Source of the DNA: Moniliella sp. 'wahieum'
Taxonomy: Eukaryota; Basidiomycota; Moniliellomycetes; Moniliellales; Moniliellaceae
Direction of reading: 5' to 3'
NCBI GenBank assembly: GCA_003971905.1
Contig: RSEE01000057.1
Span: forward strand, 310,001 to 374,000
DNA length: 64,000 bases
Every line of letters starts with the position of its first letter. Within the stretch, counting starts at the first letter, position 1. Position numbers and translations under genes: made by a program. Positions 22,978 through 34,086 of this stretch are shown here, in pieces. Under the pieces are notes generated by a model. It was not told the DNA's origin and ran no database searches. It was given only the letters and a program-made list of their open reading frames with translations.

Positions 22978-23990
22978 GCTCCAGGCCCTTCTGGCCTTGA
23001 TCGACGAGGAACGGCCGCCGGTTTCATCAGCGGCGTCCTCCCGTCCTGCTGGCCTGGACCAAAGAGGGCTTGCAACACACTCCGGCTCGCCGTCGAGCCG
23101 GCGCATGCCTATGCCTACCTTATGGCCGAAACCTTTGTGGCCGCCGGACTCAAAGTGCCCCTCACCCCCGCGGGCCCTCGCCGCGTACATTACGCGAGCA
23201 GCCCTCTCACTTTGCCAGCTGGGGAGAGATCGAAGCATTTATGGAAACACGCTACAAGATTCGCCGCCACCTCTCATCGGTCCGCTCGCCGGACGCGGTG
23301 GAAGCGATTGAACTGGACTTTGTCAACATGCTCATCGACTCCACCCTGCCCATCCATGGCCGCATCCCGAGCCTCGCCGCGCCTGATCGCACCTTGACCC
23401 AGCAGGCCCGGTACCCTCTCCCGCGCACACAACACCAGCCCGCGCCTCCTCCACGCTCTCTACTGCCCAAACTGCAAGTGCCGTTCCGACCAAGGTGGTC
23501 GCTCCGGCTCCTGCCGCCGACGATGTGTCGCCTAAGGCGGCAGAGCCCTCTCCCCGCGCGCATGCCGTCACGCCCCCATGGCGACTGCGGCTCGTCACAA
23601 TGGCCCGCAAGTGTCGGAGCGGATCCATCGGCTCTGGCTCCGTCTGCAGCTGCGCCACTGACGCAGTCACAGCTGGTTGCGCTTGCACAGGACCTGTGCA
23701 CACATGTCGCAACAGGCTCCCTGAGCTCGGCGGCTGCCTCTTTGGCGGCGGACGCTCGCGTGCCGGCGCATCTGGCTGCATTTATCCAGCATGCCCTCGC
23801 CAGTCTGACAGCAGTGCGTCGCAGCCGACTTTGAGCGAAGTTGCGCACCAGCTAGCCGAGGCTGCGCATGCCAGCCAGCGCCACCTGCTGCAGCACACTG
23901 CCCGTCCCATCGATCCCACCCACTTTGCCCGCATCACCGCCATCGACGTACGCCACCGTCCCAGCAGCAATGACGGCAGCCCTGTCCCCA
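22978..23990 (+). CDS. Unidentified coding segment upstream of NST1
   Basis: Several adjacent frames read like ordered protein rather than GC-rich noise: WPKLQALLALIDEERPP, HAYAYLMAETFVAAGLKV, EIEAFMETRYKIRRHLSSVR, DAVEAIELDFVNMLIDSTLP, LTQSQLVALAQDLCTHVATG, HLAAFIQHALASLTAV and LSEVAHQLAEAAHASQRHLL. These switch frame in the same way as known genes nearby, suggesting one gene with indels. I do not recognise the family. It may be the N-terminal part of NST1, but its helical, non-repetitive character differs from the usual low-complexity NST1 N-terminus, so a separate gene is also possible. The start codon is unresolved. Confidence 0.4.
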
Positions 23991-24029
23991 CCGTCCCCAC
24001 CGCAACTCCTACTCCTGACGCTGCTGCTG

Positions 24030-24110
24030 CTTCTGCCCTTGCTACTCTGCTCCTACTCCTGATTCTGCTCCTGCTCCTGCTTCTGTTCCTACTCCTGCGC
24101 GACAGTGGCC
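24030..24110. repeat. GCTCCTACTCCT-type coding repeat
   Basis: Imperfect CTCCTGCTCCTACT units encode Ala-Pro-Thr-Pro repeats in one frame and poly-Leu in another. The Ala/Pro reading fits the low-complexity NST1 N-terminus better than a membrane segment. Confidence 0.7.
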
Positions 24111-26660
24111 TCTTCTACCCCCGCAGAGTTGGGCTCAGCCTCTACGTCGGCTGCAGCGGATGAACCGGTGCTGATCCTGCCGTCATCTACGCCACTCCCC
24201 CTTGCTTCCTCGCCTTCGTCGGTGTCACCGCAGTCGCAGCGCCCCCCTTCTGCACGTGCGCCTGGGAAACAACCCGCCCCACCGACCGCCAGCCCCGGTA
24301 CCCGCCGTCTGAGTTCCAGCAGCGCCCACAGCGCCAGCAGCACTGCCCCTGGCATCGGCCCTGCCACGGCGCCCTCCGACACGACACAGAATCTTTCCGT
24401 GCTTCTGCCGGCAACAGCACCGTGCGCGACCGAACCCGCGGCAAGACCCCAGGCCGGGGCAGGGGGGGATGGGGTGACGCAGTGCAGCGCCGGATCGCAC
24501 TGCGCATCGATTGGAAGGACCGGGAGGAGATCCAGCGGTTCTGGCAGCGCATGTCACCTAAGGAGCGTTCGGCGCTGGTAGCGGCCGACGAGGTTCTTGT
24601 GCTCAAGAAGGTCTTAGAGCAGCGCGGCGGGTGTGAATGCTCCATCTGCACCCACCGGCGTGAGCGCCTGTTGGATGAGGTGCACGAGTCGTACGACCGC
24701 TACCGCCAGCAGCTCGCTCCCGCCACCCCACAGACCTCTCTTCGCCCCGACCGATCCAAATCCACCAAGTCCGCCGCCTTGGGGTCAGCCACGCAGGACT
24801 TGCTCTTGCCTTGGATGCTTACCATTTCGCCGCAGGGCCAGCTGGTCGGTAACTCGCTGTTGGCCACCTATCCGCCCTCGATCCAAGCCAGGCGGGAGAA
24901 GGCTCGTGGCGACACGGGCATGGCCGATATTCTGCTTGACGACGATGGTGGGTACGATCTGCCTCTTGAACCGAATGTCGATGTCGAGGACGAAATCCAG
25001 GGCATCTACAGCGGCTACTTGGATAGGATTGAAGGTACGCAGTCGATTTCTTCTTTCATCTTCCCACTCTGACTAACCTTGATCGTGTGCCTCCCTCCCC
25101 TCACATCCTCACCCTTTAGAATCCATCGATGTGGCCGACAAGCTACTGCTCAACCAAGCCCAACCCCTCCTAGACTTGATTGACCTGCTCTCACACGATC
25201 ATGGTCAGGTGGCCTATCAACTGGATCAGCCTTGGCCAATGGACGGGTTTGGTCCGACAGGCAAGAATGCACTGCGGTTTTTCGCCATCAAGGATGTTGC
25301 ACGAAGCATGGAAGTGCGATTTTTCACATTTGCTTCTCGCCTGCTTGAGCATCGGATCGGGAAGGAGTACCGAGAACGCCTTTCGACCGACCGCCAAACC
25401 CAGCTCCTGCTTGAGCTCGAGCGCTCAGCTGCCGAGGTCCGGGGCAAGGCAGCCAAGCGGGAAAAGGAGAATCAGCGCAAGAAGGATAAGAAACGGTATG
25501 TTTCTCTCTCTTTTCCTTATCCATACCGAAATAAAATACTGACGTTTCCACCCCAGGCAACTCCGCGAGCAGCGCGAGCAAGCCGAGCGGGAGCAAGAGC
25601 TGGCGCGTCAAGCTCAGGCCCAGGCAGAGGCTGAAGCGAAAGCTCAGCGCCGCCAGGCCGAGCTGGAACGGCAACAAAGCAACCGTGAACGACGGGAGCA
25701 GAGAAGCGGACCAAGGCCGAAGAAAAGGCTCGGCGTAAGGAGGAGGAGCGTCGCAAACGAGCCGAGGAGGAGCGTGTGCGGGAGGCAGAACGTGCTGAGC
25801 GTGAAGTTGATCGGGCACGTAGGGAGGAGGAAGAGCGTGTGCGGGCCCAAGAGGAGAAGGAAGAGGACCATCGTCGGACCGAAGCAGCTCGCCAACGATA
25901 GAGCCCTCTCCTGTCATATCCTCTCCCTTGCCTGCTTTAGTATCCTCCCCCGCCGGTAGCCGGCCATCTCCGCCTCACCATTCGCCGGCACTGGCCCACC
26001 GTCCAGTCTCCCGCCGGGACTGAGCCAGGTGCCTCGCCTTCCCTCTGAACCTATGCAGACCGCCGCGCATGTGCCCAATGGGCTGGGTTTGCCCCTCCCG
26101 GACTTGCATCCGCAGCGGGCTGGGCTGCCCCCCCGGGTCTCCAACGTGCATCACCTTTGCTACGGGCAGTGGGATTCCCAGCGCCCTTTCGGTGCCTAGT
26201 GCTGCGCGTCTCGCAGCACGTCCTTTTCTCTTGACACACCTTCTCTGGCAGTGGGATCGGCTGTTCCCTCTGCCTTGTCCCGCCATGGGCGGGTGGGACA
26301 CGTGGCCTGCCCGGCCCGAGTGGGGTTGGGGGTGCCCGAGTCGACAATGAGCCTAGCGCCTGGGAGCCCTATGGGGGAGCGATTTGCCCCCCCTGCTTCC
26401 CCTTGCCTGGGCGAGGGTCCAGCAGGAGCCCCGCGCCGCCCGTGGTGGGGCCGATCGGCCCGATCGGACCTCCGCGTCGGAAATCGCCCGAGCCCACACC
26501 TCTTTTCCATGCCAATGCCAGTCGCAGTCCGCCAGTGCCCGATACGATCTTGGGACCCGCCGCGCTTCGGTCAGCGGACGAGGACGAGGAGGTGTTTGTG
26601 CTGCGAGACGGGGCGGGCCGACTGCGCTCTCTGGGGCTGCGCCCGGGGCGCTGTAGGTAG
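24105..26660 (+). CDS. NST1: NST1-type stress-response protein
   Basis: NST1 proteins are long, low-complexity cytoplasmic factors linked to salt tolerance and RNA granules. The conserved core is clear: WKDREEIQRFWQRMSPKER, LVLKKVLEQRGGCECSICTH (Cys-x-Cys-x2-Cys-x-His), RRERLLDEVHESYDRYRQQL, then ALRFFAIKDVARSMEVRFF and FASRLLEHRIGKEYRERLS. Intron 1 is 25035-25119 (GTACGC, CTAAC) and intron 2 is 25496-25556 (GTATGT, CTGAC). A long Arg/Glu/Lys coiled coil follows (RKEEERRKRAEEERVREAER). The tail has GPIGPIGPP and ALRSADEDEEVFVLRDG, a recognisable NST1 C-terminus, ending at 26660. Upstream Ser/Pro/Thr-rich sequence from 24105 belongs to it, but the true start is not resolved and could lie in the preceding segment. 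Frame breaks occur near 24420 and 25700, and several lie between 25900 and 26500. Confidence 0.82.
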
Positions 26661-27967
26661 GTGCAGGCGTAGGCGTACCTGCCTGGCCCTCTGGCCCTGG
26701 AATGGGCGAACCGTTGGGGCCACTGGGGCTGGGACCGCAACCTCCGCGCCAGCTTGGCCTGGCCCTGCTGTGCCGGGCCAGGCGGGGTGGGAGCCCAGTG
26801 CGAGGGAAGGGTTGGGTTGGGAGTTCCGTTGGATGCTCCGCCTGGTCTGCGGTTGCAGCCAGGGGCCGGGGTGTGGCTGCCGCCCGGAATGACCAGCAGC
26901 GAGTATGGTGGGTGGAGGTGAAAGGCCGAGGGAATTCCATTCTGCATGTGCATTCCGTGGGAAGGAGGGGCGATAGAGTGGAGGGGAAGGCGCCCGAGGG
27001 GCAGAGGGTCCAGGAAAAGTGGTAAAAGATGTGTCTACCAACCAGGACTGCCTTCTGACTTGGGGCGTGGGACGGACAGAGCTTGCTCGTCACGTAGTTG
27101 ACAAGCCGAAGGCCCATAGGGCCTTGTGAGGATTGGTGGCCTACGTGAGTGAAGTATGCTGCCGATATGGCGGCAAGGGAGGGAGGGAGAGCCCTTCGAT
27201 TGGTTACGCTACTACTACTACCTATATGCATCAGCCAGAAGGAGAGGGTGAGACTAGTAACAGCTGGTGACCTTACGCCTTTGGCAGGGCATGTGTCGAT
27301 CTCGCTGCTTTGGTGAAGCCAAAGATGGTCTGTTCTGGGGGCTGTGTATATGACAGCGACAGGACACCCAATACATGGGGGGGGGGGTGTACACTCTACG
27401 CTCCAGTGTCTGCGCGCATCTGTCTTTACTTTAGCCATGAATGTGTCATTGCCTGGCACGTTGCCAAGAGCGGCGGAAGTCGCTCGGGAAGGCAGTAGAT
27501 GGGTGGCTGCTGCAGACTACGACCACGTGTCAGGTGGATGCAGCGGGTACGCACCCCAGTCTGCAACCACGGTGACGGCTGGGACCGGGATGGAATTTCG
27601 CACTGCATGAGGATCTCAACAATCAGCGGATGAAAAGGGGATGGCGCGGCGCAGACCAGGACACCAGGTACCGAGTGCCGGTACGCCCAACAGTCCAAGA
27701 GAGAAACGAGGGGAAAAAGAAGGGTCCCCAGCAGGGACAGGAGGCATGCCAACTGAGCCGAGAGAGCCCAAAACAAAAAAAGGATGGTGTAGCATTGAAG
27801 AACAGGGAGTGCATTGAATGGAAAGACACGGCATTGGTGCGGAAGGTTGATTGGCTAGTGTGGGGTGTAGGGAAGGGCGGGCGGGGGGGCGGGGGCAAGG
27901 GGGCGAGGGGGTGGCAAGACATCAACGTTGAACGAGAGGGAAAGAGAAAGGCCAGCACTATACGTAC
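26661..27967. other. Convergent intergenic region between NST1 and the cyclin gene
   Basis: 3' flank of NST1 and probable 3' portion of the cyclin gene. A GTACGT donor at the end of the last clear cyclin exon (27967) suggests a further small cyclin exon lies here, but I could not choose its acceptor. A G run is present at 27379-27388. No other gene was recognised. Confidence 0.45.
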
Positions 27968-29816
27968 CTGGCCATCAGAGCGCCGCCCCCTCATCTTCCT
28001 CTGCGGGCTCCCCCTCTTCCCTGGCGGCGCCTCGTCCGATGGCACGGTCACCGCGGGGGCAGGTGTTCCGGCACGGCGACGGGGAGCAAGGGCAGCACTG
28101 CGGGGGGAACGCTCGCCTTCGGACAGGATGGAGTCAGGGCGGGGGAGACGAGGAGGAAAGGATTTGGGGCTCTGCCTCGCGCAGCGCCTGGCTAATCCCG
28201 AAGATTTCCTCCAGCTCGGCCGGCTGGGGTCGATCGAGGTCATAAAAGTCAAACAGGTTGACGGCCGGCTGTTCGGGCACAAGACGACCTTTGCTGTCGC
28301 GCGGGGCGGGACCGACGCCGGTGCCCGAGGCGGAAGGAACGGCTTCGTCACGGAACTGCTGCATCTTCTCAGGCCACAGATCGTGGGCCCAGGCCTCAAC
28401 ATATGCAGAGGCCTTCATGAACTTTTTGCTTGCATACTTGCGGTAGAGGCAAGGGTGCATCGGAGACGCAAAACATAATCCAGCATCAGTTCGCTGTCGA
28501 CAGCAGCTCAACTAGGGTGTAACCCGAGTAGTGGACCAAGTGGGTCCCCCTCGCCCCGGGCAAGTACCTCGCGTGCGAGCCAGAGCCCAGCCGCGGCCAC
28601 AACCGAAGGGGGGGTGGACAGGAACCGATAGTCCACCGCCGCAATTTCGATCAGGTACTTGGCCACCGTACGTGTCTGGATATCGTAGTCGTCGGCCTTG
28701 GAGATGCGACGAAGAAAGTTCATGGGGTTGGGGTAGGACAAGTCGAACTGGAGCGTGCGCAGCAGGTACCGCTCGGCTGCCAGGATCTCTGCCTCGTCCA
28801 CCGCATTTTTGCACACGTACACGAAATTGGCCACTGACGGGACCATCACTTCCTCGTACTTAGCTGCCGTGAAGAGTGCTGTCACGCCAACCAACTGGAG
28901 TTTGGAGAGAGCAACGAGACGCATCGACAGTAATCTGTCGATAAGATTGACCGCAAGGAAAAAGGTTTCAGGGACAAGTGGAACTTGTTGTGGATGCTGA
29001 TGAGCCAGTCGACGAGCATGCCGCGCTCCTCCCATGTGATGTCGTCTTGCGACACGATGTACTGAGGGTTGGGCATGGTCTTAATCTGCATCGGCCCCAT
29101 AAGGGAGGTTAGTAGTGAAACGAAAAGAAGGATTACAAGCAACGTACCTCGAGGGTTTTCATGTACCGAAAGATGTCGTTGACATACTCGGACACCATCA
29201 GCGGGTCGTACTCATCCTCCTGGTCCAAATCCTCCCATCCCAAATCTTTCGGAGGCTGTACCACTACGGCCTTGGCCTCTTCCTCTGGAGGGTGGAGAGA
29301 AAAGGGAGACGAAGAGAAGCCAGCACCGCGGACGCGCTTACGTCGCGCCCTTCATCTGGCCCATCGCTCGTGCCTGCTTCGCTGGGCTCGGGTGCGCGGC
29401 TGCGCTTCGTACCGCGCACACGGGCTACAGGAGCAGCAGGCGCAGGCGCGGACTTTGCCGAGGGGTCGCGGTCCGACAGGGCGCTGGGCACAGGCCGAGA
29501 GGAGGACGGAGCTGCCCTGACGGCTCGTACCGGCCGGTTCGCAACCGCCCGGGCGGGTTTGGCGTCTGGTGCTGGTGCCGATGCCGATGCCGAGGCGGCG
29601 GGCGCGACGGTGTGGTTGGCGTCCTTGACAGCGAGGCCACGTGCAGAAGGAGCAGCGGAGGGTTTTGCCAGTGCCGGGGGGTGGCCCGACGTCGCGCGCG
29701 CGGCCGCGCGAGTGATGGGGCGGGTGGTGCGGGCCGCCGAACGCGTCGTTGGCTGGGGGGGGGGGGGGGCAGGAGGGTCAGGACGGGGGGGGAGGGGGGG
29801 GGAGCGCGCGTACCAT
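27968..29816 (-). CDS. B-type mitotic cyclin
   Basis: This is the regulatory subunit of Cdc2/Cdk1. The initiator ATG (29816-29814) is the whole coding part of exon 1. Intron 1 (29753-29813, GTACGC, CTGAC, long C tract) abuts it, giving MPTTRSAARTTRPITRAA. Intron 2 is 29285-29341 and intron 3 is 29086-29147 (GTACGT, CTAAC). The cyclin box follows: EYDPLMVSEYVNDIFRYMK, TWEERGMLVDWLISIHNKF, VPETFFLAVNLIDRLLS, LQLVGVTALFTAAKYEEVM, then FDLSYPNPMNFLRRISKADD, with the second fold containing NLVHYSGYT-like and KYASKKFMKASAYVEAW segments. Single-base frame breaks occur near 28985 (before VPETFF) and between 28400 and 28560. The C-terminus is charged and Pro-rich, and the last exon may lie beyond a GTACGT donor at 27967. 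A destruction box is not clear. Clb/Cdc13 group is certain; the exact paralogue is not. Confidence 0.9.
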
Positions 29817-31229
29817 GGCAGGGGGCGGGGAGCACGGGAGAGGGGCTGGGCGGCAGCGGTGGTGGGGCGGCGGGGGGCGCAGGCGGCGCTGCTCGTCGCG
29901 TGGATGGATGGGCGGTGGAGGGGCGATGGGATGGGCGGCGGGGTGCGGCGGGCGGCCGCGGCCTGGCCTGGGTCCGAGCACAGCAGCCGCGGGACACGGG
30001 CGCCGTGCCTCCTCCCGAGATCCGCGCCCCGCATGGCGCCAGTGTGCGCGCTCCGCTCCCACCACAACCCTACTGCTGCCGCGTCGGGGCGGCCGCAGTC
30101 GAGCAGCGCTCATGCATGCATCGTATGCATCGGTGGCCATCGATCCCCACCTGCGACGCGGGTGCCTCCGCTGGCTGGCGGGCATGCCAGCCAGCGCGTC
30201 CGTGCCCCCGGCACGCGTCCTGGGCCCGACCAGGCCGTCCCCCCACCACGAACCGGGCGGCGTGGACGCGTCCTTGGGGCGGGGGGAGGATGGGCGCGCG
30301 CCCCAGACGTGTGTTGCGCGCGGTGGGCGCAAAACGCGTCCTTTGCTGGCCGATCGCCACGACACAGCCCTGGTGCCCGGCCCCTGTGCTGCAGTTTTGC
30401 ACGTCGCGAGACGCGCTGGCCATTGAGTCGATCACGTGCACATCACCCGCCCATCATCCTCCGCGTTCCGGGGCGAAGCGGAGGCGCATTTTGTTCCGCT
30501 CCCCTTTGCTTTGTTCCGCTCCTTTTTCCGCCCGCCTGCGCGGAAAACCTCCACCCAGAGAAGAAAGATAAAAGGCCCGCTGGCCGGCTGCGCATCTTCC
30601 TTTTCTTCTTCCAAGGATTATTTTTCAGTCTCCCCCACACTCTGTGCTATCGTTGTCGAGCGACACAAGAGTGCCAGCGTGACCTTCGGGTTGCCGGGAG
30701 ACAAGAGCAAACCTCCTATCCCCCTGACAGGAACCATTAGCGCTAGACTCCGTGGCGCTCGTGGGCCGAATGTCATGGGACATGCCCTCCCTGCCTTTTC
30801 CCATGTCCTAATCCATGTCGTTTCCTCTGCTAAAACGCTTTTTGTATAGCATCTGAGGCCGTTATAGTTTGTGGTCCTTGAGAGATCAATATTTAATTGG
30901 CACTCCCCAGTGGGCGCTGATGAATCTAACTCCAATGTGTGGTCCCGTTCCGTTAAGTGTCATCCAGGGCAGCCCCTCTGCCAACGAGTACGGTGTAGCA
31001 ACTATGCGTAGTACAGCGGAGGTGTGAAGGCACTAAGAAGGATGGAAGAATGAGTACGGAGTAGGGATGCAATGCTGTGGCGCGCGTCAAATCCCACTTT
31101 CCTTTAAGTGGGTGAGTGTGCAAGCCAAGGAAAGGAAAGGGAGGAATAAAAAGGAAAGGACGCCAGGGGGCACCGAAGGTTCACGGCATCGGGACCACTG
31201 CGCTAGCAGCTAGGGTGCGTCCCGCCAGC
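29817..31229. other. Upstream region of the cyclin gene and 3' flank of the Tom6-like gene
   Basis: The first 600 bp is very GC-rich and belongs to the cyclin leader and promoter. From about 30.6 kb the composition is milder. A 541-codon open frame on the plus strand across this area is antisense to the cyclin gene and shows no family signature. No gene was recognised. Confidence 0.55.
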
Positions 31230-31518
31230 TCACATAGCCGGCACAAGCACGTCAGCGCCAATGGTGCGGGCAAAGATAATGCCCGCAGCGAAAACGCCAA
31301 CACCCACGCAATGTTGAGGTTGCCAGCGCGCTTGTCGGCCGCAACAATTCCGAGTTCCAGAACCGCTTGAGCCAGCTTTGGCTGGGCTTGGCACGGCGCT
31401 CCGGAGCAAGGAAGCCCTTCTGTGCAGAGCTGGAGGAACGGGGGAAGAGGAGAAGAGGAAAATGTTAGCAGGGCAGGAGGGACAGTCGTGAGGCCACGTA
31501 CAGATACGAGGAAGACAT
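31230..31518 (-). CDS. Small single-span membrane protein resembling Tom6
   Basis: A two-exon gene of about 70 codons. Exon 1 is MSSSYL (31502-31518). The intron is 31430-31501 (GTACGT, CTAAC, CAG). Exon 2 reads AQKGFLAPERRAKPSQSWL, KRFWNSELLRPTSALAT, then a hydrophobic segment (NIAVGVGVFAAGIIFARTIG) and the short tail ADVLVPAM. The two halves of exon 2 are joined by one or two single-base shifts near 31320. The layout (basic amphipathic region, one membrane span, short C-terminal tail ending in LxP) is like Tom6 of the mitochondrial outer-membrane translocase. That similarity is by pattern only and could be chance. It is divergent from GPI8, with 359 bp between the starts. Confidence 0.5.
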
Positions 31519-31877
31519 GGGTCGTGGTGAGGTGAGAGAGCGAGAAGCACGTCCAATGGCGCTGGTGGCGTTGGACGCAGTGAGGCCAAGAGCAGGCGGA
31601 ATGAAGCGAAAATCTGGATTCCGCCGCTTCCAGAAGCTGCGCTGGCGCCTGTGCTGGCCGCCGCATGACGTCAGCGTTGCCGTTTCAACCTTGAGCGAGG
31701 GGCACGTGACCTCGTGAGCCTGCTCGGAGCCTCGGGGTGTTCCGGGGCGCGCGGAACCAGCAGCTAATGGCCGTGGCTCCGATCCGCGGCGGCGGCGGTG
31801 GGACCTGGCTGGACCGGTTGAACCCAGCGCTGGCCTGTGGTGGCGGCCTGCTCCGCCCTCACCTCCTCGACTCGACG

Positions 31878-32938
31878 ATGGCTCGCTGCCGAGCGCAGAC
31901 GCTGCTGGCGCGTGTCGTCTCTGCATGGTCCGCAGCGCTGGTGGTCCTAGCAGCTGCGCTTCTCTGCCTGCCGCTCGCGCTCCCCGCCGCAGTCGCCGCT
32001 CCCAACGCGGCGGAGCAGGTGCAGCATTTTTTCGGGGCCGCTCCCAATGGGTCGGACCACACCAACAACGGGCCGTGCTGGTATGCGCCAGCAAGTCTGG
32101 TTTAACTACCGCGTATGTTCCTCTTCCTCCCGCGCGCTTCCACCCTGACCTTGTCCGCTTGCGTTGCCCTTGCGCCTGCGCAGCACATGGCCAATACGCT
32201 GGGCATGTACCGCACCGTCAAGCGTCTTGGCATCCCGACTCGAACATCATCCTGATGCTCGCCGACGACGCGGCGTGCAACACGCGAAATACCCATCCTG
32301 GATCCGTGTATACTGAAGGCAACAAGCTTCTGGAGCTGTATGGAGACGATGTGGAGGTGGATTACCGTGGGCCGGAGGTGAGCGTGGAGAATCTATTGCG
32401 TCTCTTGACCGGTCGCGTGCCTGCAGGCACACCCAAGAGCAAACGGCTCGACTCGAACGCGCGGTCCAACATCTTCTTTTACCTTACTGGACACGGAGGG
32501 GACGAGTTCCTCAAGTTCCAGGACCACGAGGAGATCAGTGCGTTCGACCTGGCCGACGCGGTGGAGCAGATGTGGCAAAAGAGGCGGTACAACGAGCTGC
32601 TCTTTATGGTCGACACTTGCCAGGCCAACACGCTCTACACCCAGTTTTACTCCCCGCACGTCTTGGCCACGGGAAGTTCTGCCAAAGACCAAAACTCCTT
32701 TTCGGACAATACCGATCTGGACGTGGGCGTCGCATTGATCGATCGGTTCACCAAGCACGTACTCGAGTTTATGGAGCAGGTCAATCGAACCTCGACCGTC
32801 TCGATGCAGGAACTGTTTGATTCGTACGACCCGGTTACCATCCACTCCACCCCGGGCGTCAGGACGGACCTGTTCCAACGCGACCTGGCCTCCGTCCGTC
32901 TCACCGACTTTTTGGCGGCGTGTCCCAGGTCGAGCTGA
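31878..32938 (+). CDS. GPI8: GPI-anchor transamidase catalytic subunit (GPI8/PIG-K)
   Basis: This is the cysteine protease-like subunit of the ER transamidase that swaps a C-terminal signal for a GPI anchor. The start at 31878 gives a basic n-region and a hydrophobic signal segment (SAALVVLAAALLCLPLALP). Then come HTNNW-type residues, WFNYR, an intron at 32113-32183 (GTATGT, CTGAC, GCGCAG), MANTLGMYRTVKRLGIP, SNIILMLADDAACNTRN, and the catalytic segments LTGHGGDEFLKFQD (His) and ELLFMVDTCQANTLY (Cys). SPHVLATGSSAKDQNSFS is also present. Three single-base frame breaks lie at about 32050, 32093 and 32236. The protein ends at DFLAACPRSS without the C-terminal membrane span seen in yeast and human enzymes. 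The 3' end is convergent with the CstF-64 gene, 117 bp away. Confidence 0.95.
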
Positions 32939-33055
32939 CATGAGTCTCTCGCTGTGGTCCGAACGATACCTCTCTATATACTATCGTGTGGGTGCCCCAC
33001 ATTCAGTTCTGCCCCCCTCTTCCTGCCTAGATCAACATGGACCCGAGGGATGGAA

Positions 33056-34086
33056 TTAGACCCGTCCACTGAACTGTTCCCGTAGTGCCATGATCGTGGC
33101 TTTCTGCTCTGGGTCGAAACGGTCAATGTCGGCTTGAGAGAGAGAGAGGACCTGTTGGAGCAAGGCGCGTTGTTCTTCGGGAAGGAGGGGTCCACCGCCG
33201 GTGCCGGCGGGGCAGGTGGGACGGGTGGGGCGACAGGATGAGAGCAGGAGGGTAGGAGGGGGTGGCCAGCTGCAGCGCCATAGGGAGGGAAGGTAGGTGG
33301 AGGCGCGGGAGGCGGCACAGTCTGCGCCGTGGCACCGGCACTGAGTTGCTGCAGGACCTGGGGGTTGACAATGTTCATCATCAGCATCGCCTGGAATAGG
33401 GCATAGGCCAGTTGGGGATGCGACGTGAGTACCGCCTTGGCCTGCTCGGGTTTCCAAGGGAAAAGGTCTGAGAGAAAATGGTTAGGAAAATGGTCCCTGA
33501 CACAACGGAAGAACGACGTACGCGCATCTGGGTTAAAATGTCGAGCAATTGGTTGGGGGGCATGTGGGAGAGAGTAGTGCGAATCGCCTCGGTTGCTGCC
33601 TGGTTGGCTGAGGGAGCAGGAGGCGGGGGCGGCGGTGGGGCAGCGGCAGGGGATGAAACTTGTGGGGTCGGTGTCCAACCACCAGTGGGGGCCAATGGTG
33701 GTGCATGGTTGGGACCTGTAGAGGGGCCAGAGTGACGATCAAATTTGCGTTCTGAACCGCCCGAGTCCAGGCGGAGCGGCCGGCCGCCGATGGTGATGCC
33801 ATTGAGGTTGCGCACAGCGGACGCAGCTGTTTCTGGGTCCTCAAATTGGCAGAACCCATATCCCTTGGGCTTGTGCGTCTCGGGGTCGTACATCAAACGA
33901 AACTCGACGACGCGCCCAGCCTGGGAAAAGAGGTCGCTCAGCTGCTCCTCGGTCTGGTCATAAGGGATGTTGCCCACTAGAATGATGCGTGGGGAGAGTC
34001 AGCATGCGTACGAATGCGGAGAGGGCGCAGCTTGCTCGATGCGTACCAAACACATTTGGCGAGCCACGATTCGGAAGATTGTCCAT
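33056..34086 (-). CDS. RNA15: Cleavage stimulation factor subunit 2 / Rna15-like (CstF-64)
   Basis: This is a 3'-end processing factor that binds the U/GU-rich element of pre-mRNA. Exon 1 (34047-34086) is MDNLPNRGSPNVF. An intron at 33977-34046 (GTACGC, CTGAC, CTAG) precedes the RRM: VGNIPYDQTEEQLSDLFSQ (RNP2), then KPKGYGFCQFEDPETAAS (RNP1). A Pro/Ala-rich linker follows, then the hinge that binds CstF-77/Rna14 (PNQLLDILTQMR, then PWKPEQAKAVLTSHPQLAYA), with a second intron near 33465-33520 (GTACGT, CTAAC). The C-terminal three-helix domain is LPEEQRALLQQVLSLSQADI then EQKATIMALREQF. A frame break lies at the second exon join and others in the Pro-rich linker. It is divergent from prefoldin 1, with 367 bp between the starts. 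Confidence 0.92.

Noticed and set aside
22704-23000. Cysteine/arginine-rich secreted peptide frame
   Set aside because: It arises from the TGTCGC simple repeat read in one frame and has no supporting splice or start context.
29115-30740. A 541-codon plus-strand open frame
   Set aside because: It is antisense to the cyclin exons and promoter, which have clear motifs and introns. The frame is Gly/Arg/Ala-rich, as expected from the complement of Pro/Ala-rich coding DNA.
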